Part shown: positions 7,557-17,234 of the stretch, piece by piece
How the letters are laid out: each line of letters begins with the position of its first letter
How positions within the stretch are numbered: position 1 is the first letter of the stretch
From: an uncultured Oscillibacter sp.
Lineage (GTDB): Bacteria; Bacillota; Clostridia; Oscillospirales; Oscillospiraceae
Assembly (NCBI GenBank): GCA_905200545.1
Contig: CAJKKQ010000002.1
Coordinates: 112,231 to 176,230, forward strand
DNA: 64,000 nucleotides
Direction of reading: 5' to 3'
Made by a program: the position numbers and the translations under genes
Notes under the pieces: model-generated
What the model saw: the letters and a program-made list of their open reading frames with translations, nothing else
Database searches by the model: none
What the model was told of the DNA's origin: nothing

Positions 7557-8260
7557 GCGAGCCCTTTGTGGTCTTTGACCATGTCTCAAAAATCTATCAG
7601 ACCGGAGAGGTGGCCATTAAGGCGGCGGACAATGTCTCCTTTACCGTGGAGCGGGGCGAGTTCGTGGTGATCGTGGGGCCCTCCGGCGCCGGCAAGACCA
7701 CGGTTTTGAACATGCTGGGAGGAATGGACGGGTGTACCAGCGGCACCATCACCGTGGACGGGGCCGTCATCAGCGGATACAACGCCAAGCAGCTCACCGG
7801 CTACCGCCGCCATGACATCGGCTTCGTGTTCCAGTTCTACAATCTGGTGCAGAACCTGACGGCCCTGGAAAATGTGGAGCTGGCGGCTCAGATCTGCAAG
7901 GATCCCCTGGACGCCGCCACCGTATTGGACGAGGTGGGCCTCACCGACCGGAAGAACAACTTCCCCGCCCAGCTCTCCGGCGGCGAGCAGCAGCGGGTGG
8001 CCATTGCCCGGGCCCTGGCCAAAAATCCGAAGCTGCTTTTATGCGACGAGCCCACCGGTGCCCTGGACGACCAGACGGGCCGGGCCATTTTGAAACTGCT
8101 GCAGGATACCTGCCGGGAAAAGGGCGTGACGGTCATCGTCATCACCCACAACAGCGCCCTGACTCCCATGGCGGACCGGGTCATCCGGATCCGCAACGGC
8201 ACGGTGTCGGATGAGACGCGCAACGACCATCCCACCCCGGTGGAGGAGATCCAGTGGTAA
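7553..8260 (+). CDS. ABC transporter ATP-binding protein (MacB/LolD-type)
   Basis: A 235-aa ATPase with Walker A GPSGAGKT (about residue 43), Q-loop FQFYNLVQN, signature LSGGEQQR and Walker B LLCDEPTGALD. The PTGALD sequence and the partner type place it with the FtsX/MacB permease ATPases. It overlaps marR by four bases and is followed by the permease gene at 8330, so it presumably energises that protein. Confidence 0.95.
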   Translation: MSEPFVVFDHVSKIYQTGEVAIKAADNVSFTVERGEFVVIVGPSGAGKTTVLNMLGGMDGCTSGTITVDGAVISGYNAKQLTGYRRHDIGFVFQFYNLVQNLTALENVELAAQICKDPLDAATVLDEVGLTDRKNNFPAQLSGGEQQRVAIARALAKNPKLLLCDEPTGALDDQTGRAILKLLQDTCREKGVTVIVITHNSALTPMADRVIRIRNGTVSDETRNDHPTPVEEIQW

Positions 8261-8329
8261 GGGGCCATGGGGGCCCATGATGCAATCGGGTATTTGCACC
8301 GGAAAAATTTTCAGGAAAGGAGGAGCGTC

Positions 8330-11300
8330 ATGCGCGCCATCAGCAAAGATTTCTGGCGGGAGGTCCGCCACACCCGTAGCCGCTTCGCCTCCATCCTGAT
8401 CCTGGTGGCGCTGGCGGTGGCCTTTTTGTCCGGCCTGCGGGCCACCGCTCCGGACATGAAGGATACCTGCGACAGCTACCTGGACAGCCGCAGCTTTATG
8501 GACATCCAGGTGATGGCTACCCTGGGCCTGACGGAGGAAGACCTGGACACCCTGTGCGCCCAGGAGGGCATTGCCTCCGGGGAAGCCTGCTGGGTCATCG
8601 ACGCCTTCGCCCAGGCGCCGGGGCTGGAGGTGGTGGTGAAAGTCCACTCCCTGCCCCAGGAACTGAACCTCCCCACCCTCACCGCCGGGCGGATGCCTGA
8701 GAAGGCAAACGAGTGCGTGGTGGAAGAGCACCTTTTGGATCTTTTGAACCTGGAGTTGGGCGGCACTCTGGATCTGGCCACCTCCGGGGACTATGCCGAC
8801 GCCCTCACCGGCACCACCTTCACCGTGGTGGGTACGGTGGTGAGCCCCCTGTACATCAGCGCCGAGCGGGGCACCTCCACCCTGGGCACCGGACAGGTGT
8901 CCGCCTATCTGTACCTGCCCCGGGAGGCCTTTGCCCTGGATTATTACACCACCTTCTATCTGACGGTGGAGGGAGCCGGAGAGGAGACCGCTTTCTCCCC
9001 AGAGTACGACGATCTGGTGGACGGCGTGGTAGACGCCTTGGAGCCTGTGGGGAAGGCGCGTTCCCAGCTGCGCCGGGAGAGCCTGGTGGACGAGGCCAAC
9101 GAAAAGCTGGACGAGGCCCAGCAGGAGCTGGATGAGGCCAAGGCGGAGGCGGAGGAAGAGCTCTCCGATGCGGAGCAGGAGCTCGCCGACGCCCGGAAAG
9201 AACTCTCCGACGGCTGGGCAGAGCTGGCCGACGCGGAGATCACGCTGGAGCAGGAGACCGCCGACGCGGAGCAGGAGCTCTCCGACGGGGAGCAGGAACT
9301 TGCCGACGCCCTGGTGGAACTGAACGACGGCGAGGCAGAATACGCCGACGGCCTGGCAGAGTACCAGGACGGCCTGCGGGACTATCAGGATGGTCTGGCG
9401 GAATATGAGGAAAACAAGGAGAAAGTGGAGGAGGGCTGGGAGGAATACGAAGACGGATACCGGCAATACCTGGACGGCAAGGAGGAGCTCGCCGACGCCT
9501 ACCGCCAGCTGCGAAACGGCGAAGCAGAGTACGCCGACGGCAAGGCACAGCTGGACGGGTTCGTGGAATCCTACCTGCTGACCCGCTCCTCCCTCTCCGG
9601 CTACGGCTCCTCCGACGCCCTGGGCAGCGCCCTGATGCGGGGGGACAGCAACGCCTACTCGGCAGTCAACAGCGCCCTTGGGGAGATCGGGCTGGAAATC
9701 CAGGAGCTTCAGGAGGCCGTATCCCAGCTGGACCGGCTGGAGGCGGCGCAGTCCCAGCTCTCCCAGGGAGTCTCCCAGGCACAGGATCAGGTGACCGTGC
9801 TGGAGGGACAGGTGGCCGAGCTGCAGGAACAGCTGGAAAATCCGGCTCTTTCTCCGGAAGAACAGGCTGCCCTGACGGAACAGCTGGCGCAGGCGCAGGA
9901 AGGCCTGTCCCAGGCCCAGGAATCTTTAAAGGGCCTCCAGGCAGACCTGGGCGCCGCGGAAGCGGGCCTTGCTATCATCGATAAACAGCTGGCAGACCGG
10001 GGTATGGACCGCCGCGGCGCCCGGGCGGCCCTGGATACCCTGGAAAGCGCCCAGGACCAGATGCCCGGCAGCGCCGACGCCCTGGCGGAGAACTATCAGC
10101 TGCTGCGCCGGTCCAAGGCGGAGCTGGAGTCCGGATGGGCAGAATACTATGACGGTCTGGAACAGCTCCAAGACGCCAAGGAAGAACTGAACGACGCCAA
10201 AGCGGAGCTGGAGGACGCCGATGAGCAGCTTGCCGACGGCTGGGAGGAGCTGGAGGATGCCAGACGCCAGTTGGAGGAAGCGGAAACAGAACTGGTGGAC
10301 GGACGGGCGGAACTGGACGACGGCTGGCGGGAATACTACGACGGACTCCAGGAGCTCTCCGACGGCCGGGAGGAGCTGAAAACCAAGGTGGCCGACGCCC
10401 AGGCGGAGATCGCCGACGGACGCCGGGAACTCCAGGACGGTGAGGCGGAATATGCCGACGGCTACCAGGAGTACCTGGAGGGCAGGGCGGAGGCGGAGGA
10501 GAAGATCGCCGACGCGGAGAAAGAGCTTGCCGACGCCCGCCGGAAGATCGCCGACATTGGGGACAGCGACTGGTACATCCTCAGCCGGGACTCCAACCCC
10601 GGCTACCTGGGCTTCGGCCAGGACGCCGACCGGATGGCCAACCTGGCCTCGGTGTTCCCGGTGCTGTTCTTCCTGGTGGCGGCCCTGGTGTGCCTGACCA
10701 CCATGACCCGCATGGTGGAGGAGCAGCGGGTGCAGATCGGCTCTCTCAAGGCCCTGGGCTATACCCGCTGGACCATCTCCCGCAAGTATCTGGGCTACGG
10801 CCTGCTGCCCGCCCTCGCCGGCGGCCTCCTGGGCCTTGCCATCGGCTTTACCCTCTTCCCCAAGATGATCTTCACCGCCTACCAGATCATGTACGATGTG
10901 CCGGACATCATCCTGTCCGTCTATCCTACCATCGCTCTGGGCTCTCTGGGCGCGGCGGTGGCCTGCACCACCGTGCCCACCCTGGCGGCATGCCTTTCCT
11001 CCCTGCGGGAGTCCCCCGCCGCTCTGATGCGGCCCCGGGCCCCCAAGGCCGGCAAACGGGTGCTGCTGGAATACATCCGCCCCCTGTGGCGGCGTATGAG
11101 CTTCAACTACAAGGTCACTGCCCGGAACCTGCTGCGCTATCAGAAGCGGTTCTGGATGACAGTGGCGGGCATCGGCGGGTGCACGGCCCTCATCATCGCG
11201 GGCTTCGGCCTGCGCTCCTCCCTGCTGACCACCATGGACGTCCAGTACCAGGAGATCTACCACTATGACGCCCAGGTGGCGGTGGCGGACAACCTGCTGG

Positions 11301-12232
11301 ACTCCGAGCGGGAGGCCATCGACGATTTCTTCCGGGAGGATGCGGACATCACCGCCGCCCTGCCCTGCGGACTCACCAGCGTCACGGCGGAATCGGATAC
11401 CTACTCCACCACCGCCTATCTCCAGACGGTGGACCCGGAGGCCCTGGGGGACTTCGTGACGCTGCGCACCATGGACGGCGGCGAGGCCATCACCGTGCCC
11501 GACGACGGCGCTGTCATCGACCAGAAGCTCTCGGAGCTGCTGGACATCGGCCCGGGAGACACCTTCACCGTGGACGGCGAGAGCCGGGCGGAGATCCGGG
11601 TGGCCGCTGTGACGGAACACTATCTGGGCCACTTCATCTACCTCTCCCCCGCCTATTATGAGACGGTATTCGGCGAGGCCCACACAGAAAACGCCTATCT
11701 GGTGGATCTCGCAGACAACTCCCAGGAATCCTGCGACGCCGTGTTTGCCAAGCTCATGGACCTCTCCGGCGTAGTATCCGCCACCCGGATGCTCTCCACC
11801 CGGGACACCTACCAGAACTCCATGGAGCGCATCGACTTCGTGGTGGTCATCGTGATCCTCTCCGCCGCAGCACTGGCCATGGTGGTGCTCTACAACCTCA
11901 GCAACATCAACATCACCGAGCGGCGTCGGGAGCTGGCCACCATCCGGGTGCTGGGCTTCTACGACCGGGAGGTCTCCGCCTACGTCAACCGGGAGAATGT
12001 GGTGCTGACCATTTTCGGCATTCTCTTCGGGATCCTGCTGGGGCATGTGCTCCATGTGTGGCTGGTGCGGTCCGTGGAGATCGACCTCATGATGTTCGGC
12101 CGGGACACGGATCCCATGGCCTATCTGTGGGCCGCCCTCCTGACCGCCGCCTTTTCCGCCGCCGTGAGTCTGCTGTCCCACCGGAAAATGCAGCACATCG
12201 ATATGGTGGAATCCCTGAAAAGTGCGGAATAA
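8330..12232 (+). CDS. Giant FtsX-type ABC permease with long extracellular coiled coil
   Basis: A 1300-aa permease. It has one N-terminal membrane helix (about residues 20-40) and an extracytoplasmic domain to about 240. From about 245 to 745 runs a very long region of DG/DA-EL repeats (for example ELADGWEELEDA) predicted as coiled coil, interrupted at about 410-555 by a less regular, glutamine-rich part. An FtsX membrane block follows at about 770-900, then a second periplasmic-type domain and a second FtsX block at about 1170-1300. The start at 8330 has AAAGGAGG; the frame continues upstream without a good site. The substrate is unknown; the coil may span the thick cell wall. Confidence 0.9.
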   Translation: MRAISKDFWREVRHTRSRFASILILVALAVAFLSGLRATAPDMKDTCDSYLDSRSFMDIQVMATLGLTEEDLDTLCAQEGIASGEACWVIDAFAQAPGLEVVVKVHSLPQELNLPTLTAGRMPEKANECVVEEHLLDLLNLELGGTLDLATSGDYADALTGTTFTVVGTVVSPLYISAERGTSTLGTGQVSAYLYLPREAFALDYYTTFYLTVEGAGEETAFSPEYDDLVDGVVDALEPVGKARSQLRRESLVDEANEKLDEAQQELDEAKAEAEEELSDAEQELADARKELSDGWAELADAEITLEQETADAEQELSDGEQELADALVELNDGEAEYADGLAEYQDGLRDYQDGLAEYEENKEKVEEGWEEYEDGYRQYLDGKEELADAYRQLRNGEAEYADGKAQLDGFVESYLLTRSSLSGYGSSDALGSALMRGDSNAYSAVNSALGEIGLEIQELQEAVSQLDRLEAAQSQLSQGVSQAQDQVTVLEGQVAELQEQLENPALSPEEQAALTEQLAQAQEGLSQAQESLKGLQADLGAAEAGLAIIDKQLADRGMDRRGARAALDTLESAQDQMPGSADALAENYQLLRRSKAELESGWAEYYDGLEQLQDAKEELNDAKAELEDADEQLADGWEELEDARRQLEEAETELVDGRAELDDGWREYYDGLQELSDGREELKTKVADAQAEIADGRRELQDGEAEYADGYQEYLEGRAEAEEKIADAEKELADARRKIADIGDSDWYILSRDSNPGYLGFGQDADRMANLASVFPVLFFLVAALVCLTTMTRMVEEQRVQIGSLKALGYTRWTISRKYLGYGLLPALAGGLLGLAIGFTLFPKMIFTAYQIMYDVPDIILSVYPTIALGSLGAAVACTTVPTLAACLSSLRESPAALMRPRAPKAGKRVLLEYIRPLWRRMSFNYKVTARNLLRYQKRFWMTVAGIGGCTALIIAGFGLRSSLLTTMDVQYQEIYHYDAQVAVADNLLDSEREAIDDFFREDADITAALPCGLTSVTAESDTYSTTAYLQTVDPEALGDFVTLRTMDGGEAITVPDDGAVIDQKLSELLDIGPGDTFTVDGESRAEIRVAAVTEHYLGHFIYLSPAYYETVFGEAHTENAYLVDLADNSQESCDAVFAKLMDLSGVVSATRMLSTRDTYQNSMERIDFVVVIVILSAAALAMVVLYNLSNINITERRRELATIRVLGFYDREVSAYVNRENVVLTIFGILFGILLGHVLHVWLVRSVEIDLMMFGRDTDPMAYLWAALLTAAFSAAVSLLSHRKMQHIDMVESLKSAE

Positions 12233-12299
12233 CCCGGGAAAAAATCCGTTCTTTGTACATTTTTTCTCTCGCCATGGAAACAGTACCTGTGCTATAATG

Positions 12300-12337
12300 T
12301 TAGCCGTGCCTTCGGGCACGGCTAACTTGCTGTTTTT
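12300..12337 (+). terminator. Terminator with UUCG tetraloop
   Basis: Perfect stem GTTAGCCGTGCC / GGCACGGCTAAC closed by TTCG, then TTGCTGTTTTT, ending the MarR-ABC operon. An extended -10-like TGCTATAAT at 12290-12298 immediately precedes it, so a leader hairpin for the next gene cannot be excluded. Confidence 0.75.
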
Positions 12338-12381
12338 CTCGCCTTCTGGCGGGTTTGATTTTTTCGGAAGGAGGCGGCTTC

Positions 12382-13248
12382 ATGGCAGGACGACGCACAC
12401 GCAGGCGGCGCTCTTTTCCCGGTAAGATCGCCCTGCTGGCGGTGCTGATCCTCTCAGCCGTTCTTTTCTTCCGCTGGGACAATACCGCTTTGCAGGTGAC
12501 GGAGACCACGGTTTCCCTTGCGAACCTGCCGGCAGGCTTTGACGGCTGCCGCCTGGCGGTGCTCAGCGACCTCCACGGGGCGGAATTCGGGGAGGACAAC
12601 GCCGACCTCTTTGCCGCCGTATTGCAGGCAAAGCCCGACTATATCTTCTACCTGGGAGACCTGGAGGACCGCTACCGGGGCCCCGTCCCCGGCTACGCCG
12701 AGACGGTGGCGGCAGGCCTTGCCGCCATTGCCCCCACCTACTATGTCACCGGCAACCACGAATGGGCCATTGGAGACGTACCGCAGCTGAAAGAACGGCT
12801 GCGGGAAAACGGAGTCACCGTCCTCTCCAACCAGTTCGTACCTCTGGAGCGAAACGGCGACGTCATCATCCTGGCGGGCATCGACGATCCCAACGGCTAC
12901 GCCGACCAGGAGACCCCAGAGGAACTGGCCGCGGAGCTCACTGCCGCCTGCGGGGAGGATGCTTTCTGGATCCTGCTGGCCCATCGCAACGACCATTTCC
13001 CCGGGCAGTACAGCCTGCTGGGGGCGGATCTGGTGCTCTCCGGCCACGGCCACGGCGGCATGATCCGCCTGCCGGGCACCGACGGTCTCATCTCCACAGA
13101 CCGGACCCTGTTTCCCTCCTATACGGCGGGACTTTACTACGAAAATGGCTCCACCCTCTTTGTCACCCGGGGCCTGGGTAACTCCGGCCCCTCCTTCCGG
13201 CTGTTCAACCGGCCGGAGGTGGCCATGGTGACGCTGGCGCAGGGCTGA
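12382..13248 (+). CDS. Membrane-anchored metallophosphoesterase (YkuE-like)
   Basis: A 288-aa calcineurin-like phosphoesterase with an Arg-rich N-terminus and one signal-anchor helix (about residues 15-32). Metal-binding motifs are LSDLHGAEF, LGDLEDR, GNHEW, LLAHRND and a final GHGHGG (usual form GHTHGG). Related enzymes include UDP-2,3-diacylglucosamine-type and YkuE phosphoesterases, but the substrate is not predictable. GGAGG lies upstream of the ATG at 12382. It is 36 bases before mnmG and may be co-transcribed. Confidence 0.88.
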   Translation: MAGRRTRRRRSFPGKIALLAVLILSAVLFFRWDNTALQVTETTVSLANLPAGFDGCRLAVLSDLHGAEFGEDNADLFAAVLQAKPDYIFYLGDLEDRYRGPVPGYAETVAAGLAAIAPTYYVTGNHEWAIGDVPQLKERLRENGVTVLSNQFVPLERNGDVIILAGIDDPNGYADQETPEELAAELTAACGEDAFWILLAHRNDHFPGQYSLLGADLVLSGHGHGGMIRLPGTDGLISTDRTLFPSYTAGLYYENGSTLFVTRGLGNSGPSFRLFNRPEVAMVTLAQG

Positions 13249-13284
13249 ACCGCCCCTTTCAACAGAAGATAACCGAGGTTTTCC

Positions 13285-15150
13285 ATGGAAACATTCAACG
13301 CCGGACAATTTGATATCGCCGTCATCGGCGCCGGACACGCAGGCATTGAGGCGGCGCTGGCCGCCGCCCGGCTGGGGATGGAGACCATCGTCTTTACCAT
13401 CAACCTGGATGCCGTGGGCAACATGCCCTGCAACCCCGCTATCGGCGGCACCGGCAAGGGCCACCTGGTGCGGGAGCTGGACGCTCTGGGCGGCGAGATG
13501 GCAAAGGCCGCCGACGCCTGCTGCATCCAGTACCGCCTTTTGAACAAGGGCAAAGGCCCCGCCGTTTGGAGCCTCCGGGCCCAGGCGGACCGGCGGAAAT
13601 ACCAGGCCTATATGAAATACGCCCTGGAACGCCAGGAGCATCTCACCGTCCGCCAGGGGGAAGTGGTGGAGATCCGCACGGAAGACGGCGCAGTCAGCGC
13701 CGTGGTGCTCTCCACCGGGGCGGTCTTTTCCGTCCGGGCCGTGATTCTGGCCACCGGCACCTACCTCTCCGGCCGCACCATCGTGGGCGAGTGCGTGGAG
13801 GACTCCGGCCCCGACGGCATGCACGCCGCCCTCCGTCTGACGGACTCCCTGCACCGCTTGGGACTGCCGCTGCGGCGGTTCAAAACCGGAACGCCTCCCC
13901 GGGTCAACGCCCGCAGCGTGGACTTTGACGTGATGGAGCTCCAGGAGGGTGACCGGCTGCCGGTGCCCTTCTCCTACTCCACCCGGGAAACACCGGAGAA
14001 CAAGGCCGTGTGCTACCTCACCTGGACCACGGAGGAGACAAAGCGCATCGTGCTGGAAAATCTGGATCGGGCCCCCATGTACTCCGGCGTCATCGAGGGC
14101 GTCGGGCCCCGGTACTGTCCCTCCTTTGAGACCAAGGTCGTCCGCTTTCCGGACAAGCTCCGCCACCAGCTCTTTGTGGAGCCCATGGGGCTTGAGACCG
14201 AGGAAGTCTATATCCAAGGCTTCTCCTCCTCCATGCCGGAGGAAGTGCAGATCCGGATGCTCCACAGCGTGCCGGGCCTCACCCACGCGGTGATGACCCG
14301 TCCGGCCTACGCCATCGAATACGACTGCATCGATCCCCTGGCCCTCTCCCCCACTCTGGAGGTGAAGGCGGTGCCGGGCCTCTACGGCGCGGGACAGTTC
14401 AACGGCTCCTCCGGCTACGAGGAGGCCGCCGTCCAGGGCTTTGTGGCCGGCGTCAACGCCGTCCGCAAGCTCCGGGGGCAGGAGCCCTTTATCCTCTCCC
14501 GGTCGGAGAGCTACATCGGCACCCTCATCGACGACCTGGTGACCAAGGGAACCAATGAACCCTACCGCATTATGACCAGCCGCAGCGAGTACCGCCTGCT
14601 GCTGCGCCAGGACAACGCCGACCTGCGGCTCACCCGCCGGGGCTATGAAATCGGCCTGGTGGGGGAAGAGCGGCTGCGGGAAGTGGAGGAAAAATACGCG
14701 GCGGTGGACCGGGAGATCGCCCGGCTCACCCACACCGGCGCCTCCCCCTCTCCGGCGCTTTCGGCGTTCCTGGCAGAAAAGGGCACCGCCGACGTCACCG
14801 ACGGCTGTCCCCTCATCGCCCTGCTGCGCAGGCCCCAGATCCACTACGCCGACCTCTCCCCCTTTGATCCCCAGCGTCCCGCCCTCTCCGGCGACATCGC
14901 CGAGCAGGTGGAGATCTCCGTCAAGTACGCCGGATATATCCAGCGCCAGCAAAAGCAGGTGGAGGACTTCCGGAAAATGGAGGCCCGGCGCCTGCCCCCG
15001 GATCTCGATTACCACGCCATCCAGGGGCTGCGTCTGGAGGCCCGGGAAAAGCTCTCCGCCGTGCGCCCGGCGGATCTGGGACAGGCCAGCCGCATCAGCG
15101 GCGTGTCCCCGGCGGATCTCACCGCTTTGATGATCTATCTGGAGCGGTAA
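13285..15150 (+). CDS. mnmG: tRNA uridine-5-carboxymethylaminomethyl modification enzyme MnmG
   Basis: A 621-aa protein, full length for the family. It has an N-terminal FAD-binding motif [18 protein letters not shown], family signatures [22 protein letters not shown]-like (about residues 50-72), SGRTIVGE and [12 protein letters not shown], and a C-terminal helical domain ending in a MnmE/tRNA-binding region. With MnmE it modifies the wobble uridine of certain tRNAs; mnmE is not in this window. Confidence 0.97.
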   Translation: [621 protein letters not shown]

Positions 15151-15228
15151 GCCCGCTCCCCCTTCGTGACATTTCCCGGCGGAGACCCCGCCGTACACAC
15201 ACAGCCAAAGAGAGAAAGGAACTCGCCC

Positions 15229-15900
15229 ATGATCATCGATCTCACCCACACCATCTGCCCGGAGATGCCCGTCTATCCCGGTACCGTCTCCCCCACCCTG
15301 GAGACCGCCGCCACCATCAGCCGCAACGGCTGGCGGGAGACCCGGCTTTCCATCTCCTCCCACACCGGCACCCATATGGACGCCCCCGCCCACATCCTGC
15401 CGGAGGGCTCCACCCTGGATCAGCTTCCCCCCTCCCAGTTCTACGGCCGGGCCGTGGCCCTGGATGTGACCCATTTGGAGGGCGGCGTCATCACCGCCGA
15501 GTATCTGCGCTCCCAGAACGGGCTGCTGCGCACGGCGGACTTCGTCCTCTTCTACACCGGCTGGGAAAAGCGGTGGAACACCGACGCCTTCTTTGAGGAC
15601 ACCTTCCCGGTGCTGGATCAGGAGGCCGCCAAGTACCTGGTCTCCTGCGGCCTCAAGGGCGTGGGCACCGACACCTTCGGCGTGGACCGCATCGCCGACG
15701 GAGACTTCCCCTCCCACAAGATCCTCCTCCAGGGCGGCCTGGTGATTTTGGAAAACCTGTGTCTGAAAAAGGTCGTGGGCCGCACGGACTTTATGCTTAT
15801 GGCCCTGCCCATGAAATATGAACACGCCGACGGCGCCCCCGTCCGGGCAGTGGCCCAGCTGGGAGGCGACACGGCGGAAAAGGAGATGGAACAGGCGTGA
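15229..15900 (+). CDS. Cyclase/kynurenine-formamidase-like metal hydrolase
   Basis: A 223-aa protein with the metal-binding signature SHTGTHMDAPAH (about residues 42-53) of the cyclase family (Pfam Cyclase), which includes bacterial kynurenine formamidase KynB and isatin hydrolase. No tryptophan-catabolism genes are nearby, so the substrate is uncertain. The start at 15229 (MIIDLTHTI) follows AGAAAGGA; the longer reading frame from 15166 lacks a good site. Its stop overlaps the murT start by four bases, implying translational coupling. Confidence 0.88.
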   Translation: MIIDLTHTICPEMPVYPGTVSPTLETAATISRNGWRETRLSISSHTGTHMDAPAHILPEGSTLDQLPPSQFYGRAVALDVTHLEGGVITAEYLRSQNGLLRTADFVLFYTGWEKRWNTDAFFEDTFPVLDQEAAKYLVSCGLKGVGTDTFGVDRIADGDFPSHKILLQGGLVILENLCLKKVVGRTDFMLMALPMKYEHADGAPVRAVAQLGGDTAEKEMEQA

Positions 15901-17231
15901 AACTGTTTCTGGCCATTCTGGTGTGCAAGCTGGGACGGGCGGTAGGCCGTCTCGTGGGCAAGGGAAGCTCCCTGCCCGGCAAGGCCGCATTGAAGATCTG
16001 TCCGGATATCCTCTCCCGGGTCCGTCTGCCGGAGCACATTATCGCCGTCACCGGGTCCAACGGCAAGACCTCCACCGTGGAGATGATCGCCGCCATTTTG
16101 CGTTCCGGCGGTAAGACCGTGGTCTACAACCAGGAGGGCTCTAACCAGATCGAGGGCGTCACCACCGCGGTCCTCACCCACGCCACCCTCTCCGGCAGGG
16201 TCCGGGCGGACGTGCTGCTGCTGGAGTCCGACGAGCGCTACGCCGCCCGCAGCTTCAAGTTCTTCCACCCCACGCAGTTCGTCATCACCAACCTCTACCG
16301 GGATCAGCTGACCCGCAACGGCCACCCGGAGTGGGTCTTCGACGCCATCCTCCCGGCCATCCATCCGGACACGGAGCTGCTGCTCAACGCTGACGATCCT
16401 CTGGTGTCCTGCTTCGCCCGGGGACATGAAAAGGTAAAGTGGTTCGGTCTGGACCCCCAGGTCCTCTCCCTGCCCGCTCCCACCGGCGTCTACCACGACG
16501 GTGCCTACTGCCCCGTGTGCAAGAGCCCCATGGAGTACGGCTCCGTCCACTATAACCACATCGGCGATTTCCGCTGCACCCGCTGCGGCCACCGCCGCCA
16601 CGCCACCAACTACGCCGTGACGGCGGCGGATCTGGACCGGGGCATCCTGACGCTGGACAACACCGTCACCGTGGAGCTGGCTTTCCGCAGTATCTACAAC
16701 GTCTACAACATTCTGGCGGCCTACAGCGTCTGCCGCACCATCGGCATCGCTGCGGACACCGCCGCCGGGGTCATCAGCAACTATGTGCTGAAAAACGGCC
16801 GCATGCAGACCTTCACCCTGGGGGCCCACCACGGTACGCTGCTGACCTCCAAGCACGAAAACTCCATCGCCTACGACACCAACCTGCGCTATATCCGCTC
16901 CACGGACAAGCCCTGCACGGTGCTGGTGATCGTGGACGCCGTCAGCCGCAAATACTTCACCAGTGAGACCAGCTGGCTGTGGGACATCGACTTCGATCTT
17001 CTCAACTGCCCCCACGTGGGGAAGATCATCCTCTCCGGCCGCTACTGCAACGACCTGGCCATGCGGTTCTCCTTCACCTCCATTCCCCAGGAGCGGCTGG
17101 AAGTCATCCCCGAGATCCCCGCCGCCGCCCAGGCCCTCCAGGAGTCCGGGGACGAGGCGCTGTACGTGGTGACCTGTTTCTCCGACCGGGACAAGCTGCT
17201 GGATCTGCCGGCTGTGAAAAAGGAGGCCTGA
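15897..17231 (+). CDS. murT: MurT-like Mur ligase (lipid II isoglutaminyl synthase, synthetase subunit)
   Basis: A 444-aa Mur-ligase-fold protein. The ATP loop is VTGSNGKTST (about residues 51-60). A Cys4 zinc ribbon of the MurT type follows (YCPVCKS ... RCTRCGH, about 203-235), then a C-terminal domain with LSGRYCNDLAMRF containing the conserved aspartate. MurT amidates the D-Glu of lipid II using ammonia supplied by GatD. The next gene (3-base gap) is the GatD homologue, which lacks its catalytic residues, so this MurT may use free ammonia or have another role. Confidence 0.9.
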   Translation: MKLFLAILVCKLGRAVGRLVGKGSSLPGKAALKICPDILSRVRLPEHIIAVTGSNGKTSTVEMIAAILRSGGKTVVYNQEGSNQIEGVTTAVLTHATLSGRVRADVLLLESDERYAARSFKFFHPTQFVITNLYRDQLTRNGHPEWVFDAILPAIHPDTELLLNADDPLVSCFARGHEKVKWFGLDPQVLSLPAPTGVYHDGAYCPVCKSPMEYGSVHYNHIGDFRCTRCGHRRHATNYAVTAADLDRGILTLDNTVTVELAFRSIYNVYNILAAYSVCRTIGIAADTAAGVISNYVLKNGRMQTFTLGAHHGTLLTSKHENSIAYDTNLRYIRSTDKPCTVLVIVDAVSRKYFTSETSWLWDIDFDLLNCPHVGKIILSGRYCNDLAMRFSFTSIPQERLEVIPEIPAAAQALQESGDEALYVVTCFSDRDKLLDLPAVKKEA

Positions 17232-17234
17232 GCC

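Noticed and set aside
9120..10560. Tandem DNA repeat or CRISPR-like array
   Set aside because: The periodicity is from repeated coiled-coil codons (E-L-x-D-G/A) inside the permease gene; units vary and there are no spacers.
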